The notes under the pieces: generated by a model | What the model saw: only the letters and a program-made list of their open reading frames with translations | What the model was told of the DNA's origin: nothing | Database searches by the model: none | Source: Paramarasmius palmivorus | Lineage: Eukaryota; Basidiomycota; Agaricomycetes; Agaricales; Marasmiaceae | DNA length: 64,000 bases | NCBI GenBank assembly: GCA_037176845.1 | Contig: JAYKXP010000123.1 | Location: 62,001-126,000, forward strand | Reading direction: 5' to 3' | Part shown: in pieces, positions 1-8,900 of the stretch | Layout of the letters: each line of letters starts with the position of its first letter | Numbering within the stretch: the stretch's first letter is position 1 | Made by a program: the position numbers and the translations under genes

Positions 1-2120
1 CTCACGTACCTCTTCGAAAGCATGCCCACATTCCACGAGTTAAACTAGACATCCAAAACCTACCCCCTTGATATATCCCTTACAGCCGTTCGGCTAATAT
101 TTACATGGAACCGTGACAGAGACACGGTCTGCGCCTGCGAAGATCTCTGAGATGCTATCTGCACCCTTTAGTACTCGAGAAGAGTGCAAATCAATAACAC
201 TCGTCTTACGTGTACCGAAGCAACGATACCAGCGGGATTCGGAAGCAGGTGAACGAGCATATGACCGGAATCCAGGAGGTATCGCTTGCCTAACTCCTCA
301 ACTTGAAAAGGAAATCCATACAGGAACTCCTACCTCGGAGCTCGAGAAGCATGGGGGGTACCTGAGAAGTTGGCTAGACTGTTCAATCTGGGTGTGTCCT
401 TCGTCAGCATAAGCATCAGAACGAACAGGTTTGTGTTGGAAACGCACGTTAAGCATGCTGTTATAATTCGTAGCCAGTTTACAAGATCTGAAGGATAGGT
501 ATGCGTGAATAAGGGGTGCACGAGGAATATGATGGCGAAGTACCTAGTCTCATAACAGAACCAACCAGCAGAGCGTTCTCCTTCCTACTCAAAGTGCTAG
601 CAGCTACCCGGATACTGATGGCTGAACAAACATCTGCGTAGGAGGGACAGCAAGTTGAGTATCACAATCCGAATGGCGAGAAAGAGATCACTTACCTTCA
701 ACACAAGGGTATAGACTGATCACCGAAGTAGCGAATGAACCAGGGGATAAGCACTGGCAGAATGTCTTGTCGTCTCCGGTGAACAAGGTATCGAAGTCGA
801 GATGAATTATCAATGGCTTGAATATTGACTAGAGAGTAATCGTGTAAGCAGCGTATAGCATGCACGCGGAAACATACTTACACAGATGAAACTGTTAATT
901 GTAATACCAGCTTCGTAATGTAGTTACGACTCCCAAGGTGTGTGTATATACTTGACAAGATACTAACGTGAGTGTTGTTTCGAATGTAGCAGCTTCTGTA
1001 TCGATGTCGTGGTCTTCAGGTGCGTATCAGGTTCTCTTGAGTCTGAGTGACGGTATTAGCATATATTGGTCCAGGACTGGCTCAAAGACATACCTTGGTC
1101 TACGGAACGAACTCAATCTCCGTCCTGGAAACGAAGTATAAACGATGTTGTGGGTCTTTGGAAGCGGTAGCGTCAACTGGAGTAAGAAGAGAGGTGACAA
1201 GAAAGGCAAGAAGAAAACGAAAGGGTTTGGAAGGATGCGCACGGTGCACGGTGCTACTCGGTAGTGGGGAGGAAGGACAAGTAGCGGCAAAAACTCCGAG
1301 CTAGGTTAAGGGAACTTGCCTGGGGGTATCTTCTGGACAGTCACCGTGCTTCGATGACAGGTAATGGGACTGGGAGACGGGAGGAGCTTTTCACGCGTGG
1401 TGTAGACATCCTACAGAAGAAGAATGACTTAGCCTTGATCATTTCAATCTTTAGAGAAAGGACACGAAAGGAGGCATCGAAAGGATAGGGACAGGAAAAG
1501 GTAACGAAGGAAGAGCCACATACAGAGTGCAGGTCTCAGCTATCCAACACGGCGATAGGCATCTTCACCAGAGATACGTCTATGCCTCATCTCTGACCAT
1601 TTCCGACCAGTCCCAATACGAGGTCCCTGCTATGTGAGCTGTCAGCGGGTGTGTAGGCATCTGGAGAGTATCTATGAGGACAGCTTGAGTACAGTGGAAG
1701 AAGAGGAAGGGTATGATCACATACGACTCAGTAGCAGCATAATGCATACCCGAGGAATTGGTGTCGGATCGTAAGGAGTGTGTTAGAGGAGCCGGAGGTC
1801 TTTCTTGCAAGGACGTGGTCCTTGTCCAGCTTGTGAGGGGAGGAGATACCGGATAAAGGAAGGTAGGAGTACAGACTCGATGGGTCGTGAACTGATAAGA
1901 GATAACGGCGAGATCACCGTAATGACATCATTCTTCCGCTCACCTGACACGACGCGTCGCGTCGTCAAAACCTATTTCCACCTAGTTATACCTACATTTT
2001 CTGAGCTATTCTGCTGTATTTTAGCTTCTAACATACATGGAAGCCTAATCCCTCCCAGGGGACAAGTTGTGCAGGAGGCAGCGAGGGGCATTGACGTGTA
2101 GTTTTGGTGGTTGAAGTCGG
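1..2120 (-). other. Alpha locus, unit A copy (multi-exon candidate gene, unknown function, running off the left edge)
   Basis: No continuous protein can be read. The minus strand shows repeated donor-like GTAAGT, GTATGT and GTACGT and acceptor-like CAG sites, and aligns with 19.3-21.1 kb and 55.2-57.1 kb. A clear shared intron of about 50 bp (minus strand GTATGT to CATAG, plus about 1,672-1,725) is in all three copies. A conserved start-like Met-Pro-Leu-Ala-Ala lies near 2,099. Between about 1,880 and 2,030 this copy has sequence absent from the others, so its 5' coding part is probably disrupted. The first 90 bases match 16,160-16,260 and mark the shared left end of units A and B. No domain recognised. 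The gene reading is inferred from conserved splice sites and frames, not from a known family. Confidence 0.4.
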
Positions 2121-2214
2121 TGTTGCGATTAGCTGGGTGAGCTGCAGTCGTATGGTCGGCGGAGAGCTCAGAGAGAAGGAAAGAAAAGAGCAAAAGAAGC
2201 GAGATGAAAAAAAA

Positions 2215-2272
2215 AAATCCACTGACGTCACCGTGCCTGGCAGGCACTGCCTCAGGTACATGTGGGCGCCAA
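2215..2272 (-). promoter_or_regulatory. Candidate divergent promoter element: CRE-like TGACGTCA, palindrome GTGCCTGGCAGGCAC, GGCGCC
   Basis: TGACGTCA at 2,223-2,230 is followed by the perfect 7-1-7 palindrome GTGCCTG-G-CAGGCAC at 2,233-2,247 and GGCGCC at 2,265-2,270. The same order and spacing recur at 57,190-57,245 and, with a weaker palindrome, at 13,570-13,617. On the minus strand it is followed by a pyrimidine-rich tract leading into the alpha locus. TGACGTCA is the classic CRE/bZIP (ATF/CREB) site. The role as promoter of alpha, and perhaps of the divergent membrane gene, is inferred from position and conservation. Confidence 0.55.
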
Positions 2273-2461
2273 GACACGTTTAGGATTCAGTGAACAGTGC
2301 TTTGAGCCAGGAAACACCAGAGTATTAGTACCCTAGGATATCAACCATTTTTCTACTTGAGGCTCGGTATGATTCCCAAAGCCAATGAGCAGGATGATCC
2401 GCAGGACCAATACAACCCAAGATACAACTAAATGGTAACAGTGCAAGAGAGAAAGAAGAGA

Positions 2462-2768
2462 AGCATGGTTCGGCCGGCGAACAGAAGCCCAAAAAGACCG
2501 GATGGTCACAGGTTCACCCCACGACCACGTTCTTCTCTTCCACGATCACACTTTGGCGCTCATTTCGCCTCATTTCCATGCTCGCCGCTATTCTCAGCTT
2601 CTCCAACACGCCTCGCCTCATTCCCTGTCATCCGCTCCGCCGCAGTGACTGTCCACTGTTCCAACTGTCAGAAAAGACGCCGGCATGTACAACACACACA
2701 CAACACACTCAACGCATGTTCTCTCTGGATAAAGGACGCAGAATCATGACTCCCTTCCTCACCTTTCC
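2462..2768 (+). promoter_or_regulatory. Conserved upstream region and 5' UTR of membrane gene copy 1
   Basis: This block is conserved upstream of all three membrane genes (compare 21,185-21,485 and 58,470-58,799). It includes a shared stretch around ATGGTTCGGCCGGC, GATGGTCACAGGTTCA, and the run GTAGACGCCGG/AGACGCCGGCATGTACAACACA near 2,678. Upstream ATGs are followed by short frames. The shared end, TTCCATGCTCCT or TTCCATGCCCCT, carries the start codon of each gene. The transcription start cannot be placed. Confidence 0.45.
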
Positions 2769-4442
2769 ATGCTCCTACTCTACGCCCTAGCGAGGCCTAT
2801 CGCCTCCAGCCTCTCTGCCTCCTCCAACGACACTTCCTCCTTTGATCCTATAACTGGCGAATGCATCGATATCAACGGCTGTCGCACCACCACCGGGATA
2901 ATTTGGAGCTGCCTTTCGGTCATCTTCATCTGCACTTGGGTTGCAATCCACCCCAACATCCCAGTTCCAGGAACTCATTCAGCGGTAGCAGTTTACCAAA
3001 ATGTCGTGTTGATGGTTGTAGCGCTTCTCGCCCCTGAGTTTATGATTCTGTGGGCAATGAGACAGCGGGAGCAGGCAAAGAAGATTCGAAAAAAGTTCAA
3101 AAGTACGTGTTCACTTGGATTCCTAGTGCCGTTGCTGATGCCCCCCTCTCAGAGTACAAGTGGGGGATGTCCCATGGTTTCTTCGTCATCATGGGAGGGT
3201 TTGCGTTATACGATGAGGAACAGTTTTGTGGCCATTTGTGGGATAGGGATCGGGCAATGGAGATTAAGAATGAGGAGTTCAGGCCATTTGATGGAAAGGC
3301 GGAAGAACACTTTGAAGAGATCAAGGCATATCATGACAGACATCAGAAGGTTGAAATCGAGTACATGGTGCGTTATCTATCTTCGTAGTCATAAGCCTCC
3401 ATTTGACATCCTTCACCCTTGCCAGAACATTCAAAACAGCAAGGAGAAGACATCGGATTCGTCTACACAATCAGGAAATTGCGAAAATCCCTCCGTCACG
3501 AAACCCATAGAGACCAACCCCTTGTCCCCCACCCTCGACCCTACAACCCCCCTCGAATTCCTCGTCGCCAAAGGCTACATCACTCTCACCAAAGACGAGA
3601 TCAAAGACAGAAGCCATGCCGACGTTATCACCAAATCCATCGCCGTCATCCAAACCATATGGTTCATCATGCAGGTCATCGCTCGTGCAGTCGAGGGTCT
3701 GGCTATCACGGAGCTGGAGATTGTCACCGTTGGATTCGCGATCCTTAACTTCGGGACCTACTTCCTATGGTGGAATAAGCCCCAGCGTGTTAGGCATCCT
3801 GTAAGGGTGTATTGGAGGCAGACGGAGAAGTCGGGGGCAGGGGATACCAATGGGGGTAAGGGAGGGATCTGGGGGGCGTTCTGGGAGGGGGCTGGTGCAA
3901 TTGTGGAGTATATTTATGCCCTTGACCTCTTTTATGTGATTGAAGGCCCCGACAAAATACTTCCCCGACTTCTCCTCCTTCCACTATGGATACTCTGGCA
4001 CATCTTCTTTGTATGCCTTGAAATCCTCCAAGACGAGGACGACCCCGCAATATCAACCCCAATCTCCTCCCGACTAGACGACGACCCCTCCCACCTTTAC
4101 ATCGCCGTCTATGGAATCGCCGCTCTCTTCGGCGCCATCCACTGCGTCCCATGGGTTTTCCAATTTCCGACTCATACTGAACAGCTGCTTTGGCGTATAT
4201 CAGCTGTTGCGGTTGCGGTTGCGCTGGTTGCGATGGGGCTTGTGCATGGATTTAATGAGAAGTTGAACAAGGCCCCAGGCTGGATTCAGTTTATAGCTAT
4301 GATCATTATGCTGATTCCGTGCCTCGCATACGCTGTCTTCCGCGTATCCCTTCTTGTCATCGCATTCACCGCCCTACGTGCTCTTCCTTCGAGTGCATAT
4401 CAAACCGTCCAGTGGACAACTTTCATTCCTCACATTGGTTGA
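2769..4442 (+). CDS. Multipass membrane protein, copy 1 (3 exons, about 521 aa)
   Basis: Exons 2,769-3,102, 3,153-3,367 and 3,426-4,442 join in phase to 522 codons; the introns are 50 and 58 bp. Exon 1 opens with a hydrophobic segment, then CIDINGCRTTTG, a membrane segment around WSCLSVIFICTWVAIHPN, and a second around VVALLAPEFMILWAM. Exon 2 has KWGMSHGFFVIMGGFALY. Exon 3 has KGYITLTKDEIKDRSHAD, a segment around IQTIWFIMQVIARAVEG, ITELEIVTVGFAILNFGTYF followed by LWWNKPQRVRHPVRVYW, and about four more hydrophobic stretches before ending TTFIPHIG. I recognise the pattern as a fungal membrane family of unknown function common in Agaricomycetes. A plain reading without splicing stays open across this locus but puts exon 2 in the wrong frame; the paralogues support the spliced model. 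A spliced 3' UTR follows. Confidence 0.85.
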   Translation: MLLLYALARPIASSLSASSNDTSSFDPITGECIDINGCRTTTGIIWSCLSVIFICTWVAIHPNIPVPGTHSAVAVYQNVVLMVVALLAPEFMILWAMRQREQAKKIRKKFKSTCSLGFLVPLLMPPSQSTSGGCPMVSSSSWEGLRYTMRNSFVAICGIGIGQWRLRMRSSGHLMERRKNTLKRSRHIMTDIRRLKSSTWCVIYLRSHKPPFDILHPCQNIQNSKEKTSDSSTQSGNCENPSVTKPIETNPLSPTLDPTTPLEFLVAKGYITLTKDEIKDRSHADVITKSIAVIQTIWFIMQVIARAVEGLAITELEIVTVGFAILNFGTYFLWWNKPQRVRHPVRVYWRQTEKSGAGDTNGGKGGIWGAFWEGAGAIVEYIYALDLFYVIEGPDKILPRLLLLPLWILWHIFFVCLEILQDEDDPAISTPISSRLDDDPSHLYIAVYGIAALFGAIHCVPWVFQFPTHTEQLLWRISAVAVAVALVAMGLVHGFNEKLNKAPGWIQFIAMIIMLIPCLAYAVFRVSLLVIAFTALRALPSSAYQTVQWTTFIPHIG

Positions 4443-4447
4443 TCCGG

Positions 4448-4511
4448 GTATGTCCACCATCTCTTTCGCTCGATGAACGGACTGTCAAGTTGATTCGTTC
4501 TTTGTACTTAG
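4448..4511 (+). other. Candidate 3' UTR intron of membrane gene copy 1
   Basis: Directly after the stop codon a GTATGT donor and a TTAG acceptor bound 64 bp. The same arrangement follows the stop of the other two copies, with acceptors near 23,253 and 60,571, so an intron only a few bases past the stop is a shared trait. The junction is too close to the stop to be expected to trigger nonsense-mediated decay under the usual 50-nucleotide rule. Confidence 0.5.
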
Positions 4512-5084
4512 GTTCAGCCTTTTTGTCAATCTGTTGGTCATATCTATGCTATCTCGTTTTGTTGGTTTGTTTTCGAGCTTGCCTTTTCGTCTATGGTATA
4601 TCCCCTATGCATCGCCGCTATCGTTCTCCTTGTTATCTTGGTTTTCCATAAACCTATTGCCGTCCATATCTTCGTCACGTTCTCGGTCTCTCCTTATGTA
4701 CTTCATCAGGAGTATGACAAATTACCTTTCGGCATTTTACGGCATTTCGACCTTTGGTCAATGGTATGAAATGCCGATTCCAAGCAGCATAATATATGGT
4801 GCTTCCTGACTACTTAGAGCTATCCAGACATAGCTAGTAGCAAAATCTGTCTTTGTATGGTGTTCCGATGCAATGCCCAGCTCCGGCGTGCTTTTTTTTT
4901 GAGATGTGTACATTCAGGTTCCCACGGTCTCTCAGATATATAAATCACAATCGAAGTATGTTTGTGAATTGAAATATGGCCTCCAGACAGCATAAAAGCA
5001 TATAATGCACTTTATATAAGAAGACTCTATGGATAGAATCGATCAGCAGCCTGGAGGGAATAAGCATGGTCAACCCGACCTTTC
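4512..5084. other. 3' flank of copy 1, no gene seen
   Basis: The first part (to about 4,720) is homologous to 23,254-23,520 and 60,572-60,780 and is presumably 3' UTR. After that I see AT-richer sequence with no supported feature. Confidence 0.4.
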
Positions 5085-5255
5085 AGAAAAGTGGACCTAG
5101 CCCGGCGCCTTCGGCCTTTTAGGCCTTTTGCTGGGCATTGCCGAGCGTTGCCGAGAGGACGGCATTCGGTAAAAGAGGGTCTAGCCCGTGACCCGTCACA
5201 AAAGGCCGTCCCGGGTCGCCTACGGGTCGTCTACGGGCCGAAAAAGAGGAGGCCG
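5085..5255. repeat. GC-rich, hairpin-rich short insert
   Basis: A compact GC-rich block carries several small inverted repeats, such as GGCCTTTTAGGCC and GACCCGT...ACGGGTC, and repeats of TACGGG. It sits between the membrane gene flank and the beta locus, and its base composition differs from both sides. Units B and C show no counterpart in the same place. It may be a small non-autonomous element or a structured RNA remnant; ends and target duplication were not resolved. Confidence 0.3.
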
Positions 5256-5379
5256 TAAGCTTCCTGATGTTGTTTATCTATCAAAACTACCTAAAACCCT
5301 TACTCTGACATTTTAGTTGCGTTTATACAAGAGAACGAGTTCTATATAACCCAGTCAGCGAGATGAAGCAACAGAAGCT

Positions 5380-7640
5380 TCAGTTCCTTGAGCCCGAGCG
5401 ATGAGAAGAACAGTTATCGAGTATGAGGCCACTATCACACTCAAACTCAATGGGGGTATTGAAAGTGAAATCTCGATTATCCATAGCGTCAACGTAGGGT
5501 AGATACATCGAATGTGCGGTAAAAATAAGATGACAATGCCGAATGACGAACGTGGAGGCGAGCAAAGTTCTTCGAAACGTCAAATCCTCATTGGCGACAT
5601 GAACGACCTGGAAGAAGTATGTCTCCTGTAGCTAGAATGAGTTTGACAAGCTCAAGAGATAGGAAGTACAACATACCTCGGAGTCTGACACGGTAGTCTA
5701 TGCCCAGACCTGTAGAAGAGGACAAATACAAGGTTTTAGATCCTAGAAGTCGAGATCGTACGCATTAGCACTCAAGCAAACCACGAATAGTAACGAAAGC
5801 TCACCCTTGAAATATCCACAGAAGCTCAAAGGTAAAAGAGAACTGGCATTATGCTAACAAGCATACTGTAACGAAGATCTTTCACTCGGGAAGAACCGCC
5901 GACTAGGAGCTCGCGGAGTACCACCGATACTCTATATAGCTGGGAACGCCGATAAACCTAACGTATGTGCCCATTAGTATGAACCTGTCACCGAGTTGAT
6001 TGAGCAGAACCTACCAGGAGCGTGGCGTTCAGTGGATATCATGTCAAGCGCTGAGAAAGCCCGGTTGTAAGTATGATGTATGGAAGATAGGGTATGCTAG
6101 ACGTACCTGGGTTTGCAGAGTGCAGCACTGAAAGGGCATGAATGTAGAGCTCTACGTCAAGCTGGGCCTTATCCAAGTCAGTATAACGATTCAACGGACG
6201 AAACGGGTATGACTTACCTCCAACCCCAAGCGTAGCGTGACCAGAAACATGCGGCTAGAGTAAGTGGTGTCCTTGAACGAGTACCCATCGGCACCAGTCT
6301 ATCGTGATACATTGACCCTTGACTGCAAGAGAATGGATTAGTAGGTGCGCAAGCGAACGATACGGAAACATACAGCAGCATGTTCGCCGAAAAGGCATCG
6401 GCTACAGAGAGCCCCGCCAATGTACGTTGCATGTCAAGGATCGACATGATCTGCGACATGATTTCAGCGCAAGCGCGAACGATTAATCGCACAGATTGAT
6501 CATTTGCGGCCGCCTCGATGTGATACAGGTAGCTCCGATAGCATTCTGGTTGACGTGGTGGTACCCAGTTTGGCGTAGTCATTGTTGTTCGAAAGTGCAA
6601 AGGTCATCCTACAACGTCGCATTTGCATCAGATATCTCGATGAAGAAGTCATCTGGAAACTTACCTTGAGCCTGATAGTTGATACGCAGCTATCTCTCGT
6701 CCAAAAGAGAAAGGGTCGGCTGTGGAAGTAGTCGAACGTCGAAGCTATGATACGTTCTGTCGTTGTTTGAGGCCTGCTGGGGTCATGTTAGCTTTGGGAA
6801 GAATAGGAATGTGAATGGAAACACGGAAGAAGTATGGTGCAGCATGAACGAAGAAATACATAACGGAGATGTGGAACATGCGGTAAAGCACAGTGTAAAA
6901 AGGGTAATTCAAGCCAATAGTATATACGTACCTGACAACATTCTCTGCAAGAGCCCGTTATACCGCCGAATAATGTACATCTATGTTTGGTTTTCATGAG
7001 ATGGGTGGTAAAAACGTCTCGGGTACCGCATGAGAACTGCAAGCCGTTTGATTAGCACTCATTCGAGTAGTAGAGGAGATTGGGACAAGGGACGGAGTAG
7101 ACTCACAGGACAACCATTACCAGTCGCATGTATCCTATCGAGGACACTTTTTCTGCGTTAAGTCAATAGTTGAATCGCGTTTCTTGTGGATGGATCTAAC
7201 AGGAATATGAGCCAAAGGAAGGAGAAGGGGAGCAGAGGAAATATCGCATACGTCCAAGTCTCCCTGAAAGCATCACTGATCGAGATCGCAGGCGCGGCAG
7301 CAAGAGGAACGGTTTTGGAGGAGTCGGTTGTACTAGTAGATGGACGAAGTCCTTCTCACAGAGTATTCGAGCTTATCGGGGAAAGAGAGGTATTCGATGG
7401 GAGGACGAATACGGGAGAGCATGGTTGGGGAGTCGGAGGACAAAAATCGCTGTGTGAAGAGGAGTAAAGTGGTCGTGTTTGGGAACCTGGTAGGCCGGTA
7501 GTTGCCAGGCAGACTCTCAGGATGGATTAGTGAGGGGTATCAGTGTGATAGTCGCATGTAGTCGCTGCCCATGTCGGAGCTGAACGTCTTTTGTGGTCGT
7601 CGGTGAGCAAAGGAAAGGGGAAAAAGGCGGAGGAAGAAAA
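5380..7640 (-). other. Beta locus, unit A copy (multi-exon candidate gene, unknown function)
   Basis: The minus strand carries many donor and acceptor sites and aligns with 23.7-25.92 kb and 61.2-62.95 kb. Conserved segments include a Val-Pro-Leu-Ala-Ala exon ending at a GTATGC donor near 7,250. A cysteine-rich exon (about 6,931-7,035) has MKTKHRCTLFGG and GSCRECCQ just before a GTACGT donor. Another exon near 6,220-6,260 reads SRMFLVTLRLGLE before GTAAGT. About 5,940-6,170 is close to identical with 61,275-61,460. Some junctions differ in phase between copies, so one or more copies are probably dead. No known domain recognised. Confidence 0.4.
6931..7035 (-). other. Conserved cysteine-rich exon of beta locus, unit A
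   Basis: Bounded on the minus strand by a TTGCAG acceptor and a GTACGT donor. It reads FTTHLMKTKHRC, then TLFGGITGSCRECCQ. The same frame, Cys spacing and donor occur at about 25,229-25,320 and 62,305-62,375, and most differences between copies are conservative amino-acid changes. That argues for past or present selection on a protein. The C-x9-C-x2-CC spacing is not one I can place in a family. Confidence 0.45.
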
Positions 7641-7644
7641 AAAA

Positions 7645-7697
7645 GCTCCGCTTACATCAACGGTCTGGACTTCCAGGCACGCTACGTCATGGCGCCA
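7645..7697 (-). promoter_or_regulatory. Candidate beta-locus promoter element, unit A
   Basis: A CTCCGCTTACATCAACG block followed by CCAGGCACGCTACGTCAT and GGCGCC is a diverged form of the alpha element, with the CRE halves degraded. It recurs at 25,931-25,982 and 62,955-63,002 in front of the other beta copies, always next to a purine-rich plus-strand (pyrimidine-rich minus-strand) tract. Confidence 0.45.
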
Positions 7698-7824
7698 CGT
7701 TTCTTCGCGCAAGCAATGGGCTTCGATTCCCAAATTTATACATGCAACCACAGGAGAATACATGCTACTAACACCATCTTTATCCCATAACTAGAGCGCC
7801 ACTATCCAGGAAAAGTACATGCGC

Positions 7825-8900
7825 CTATGGTATCAGAGCCAGTCGATTGGCCATCCGCGAAGCTCCACCTGGCGATACCCATACTCTGTCCTTCCTGCAG
7901 TATCCATATCGCCCACTCCTCATTCCAATATCAGTCATTCCAGCAACAAGCAAGTACCCGCGGTCCATGCCCTTGCACACAGAATCGGAAACATATAGAC
8001 CTTGAATGACCGTGTAAGTGAGTACGAAGACTTCGAGAAACACGGCGCAACCATACCTTCTACCTTAGTTGATTCTTTGAGTCGGGCGGCGTTACGATGG
8101 CCTCGGATGAATGAATAACAAAGATGGGGTGAATCATGGCGGTTATACCGTCTTAAGCGATTCTTGAGGCCTTTCTTTTAGTCTTGCTCCTTGAGTTTTG
8201 CCAGTGCCCGGAAGCTCCTGCGTATTAGGAAGGAGATATCGTTAGTTATCATCGAAAGGAAAGCCCAAACGAGAGACGTACGCATGCCCTCCGATACCTA
8301 AGCTCTCTCCTTGCACGCGCATTCAATACCGAATCTATCCGTCCCAGCCTTCCTCTTGATGCCTTTCCCAACGAGTTCGGATCCAAGGTGTGAATTTGCA
8401 AGTCCTGATGGGTAGTACTCGTGGATTGGTGAATGACTATGACTTGCTTTAATCACCGACGACCCAGGTATACAAAGTGGCCAAAAACTATGCCTATAGT
8501 CAGCACACATAAGATGTCATGAGAGCCCAGCAACGCACCAAGTCTTTCTCAATATTCATCAACGTGCAGCCCTTTCCGGCACCTTTGTGAGACGAGCAAA
8601 GATCCTCAACTGGGGGTAACTTAAGTTCAACCATTATCAAAGTAATGTGCCAGGGAAGAAGGAACGTACCATAGGATCTTGCGAATCATTTGGATCTTCA
8701 TGCGATAGGTGAGAAGAAAAAGGAAGAAGGATGCTTGTCGTCGTGGTTCAGGATCAAGAAGCTATCGACATCGTTTCCCACGACGATAACGCTTCTTTTC
8801 GCACCACCATGATCGGCTCCGTTCTATCCTCGGCTCTCTGAGTGTTCTTCTCAATAGATGCTCCTCTAGAAGGTCTTTTCAAGCGGTCACAATAGCGGAT
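7825..8900 (-). pseudogene. Gamma locus, unit A copy (decayed)
   Basis: Aligns with 26.08-27.1 kb and with the last 330 bases of the window. The exon that is open for 45 codons in unit B (26,345-26,479) here runs about 8,047-8,215 and contains several in-frame stops, although its acceptor and GTATGG donor survive. An upstream exon (about 8,290-8,400) reads LDPNSLGKASRGRLGRIDS in the frame shared with unit B. The start-proximal block SVIVVGNDVDSFL lies at about 8,740-8,810. Function unknown. Confidence 0.4.

Noticed and set aside
3790..4152. Minus-strand Arg/Gly-rich frames opposite the membrane genes (also near 22,663 and 59,857)
   Set aside because: They are antisense shadows of the conserved exon 3 and appear in every copy for that reason.
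2769..4442. A single unspliced 557-codon frame covering membrane copy 1
   Set aside because: It reads exon 2 in the wrong frame. Paralogous copies, conserved splice sites and the conserved SHGFFVIMGG segment support three exons.
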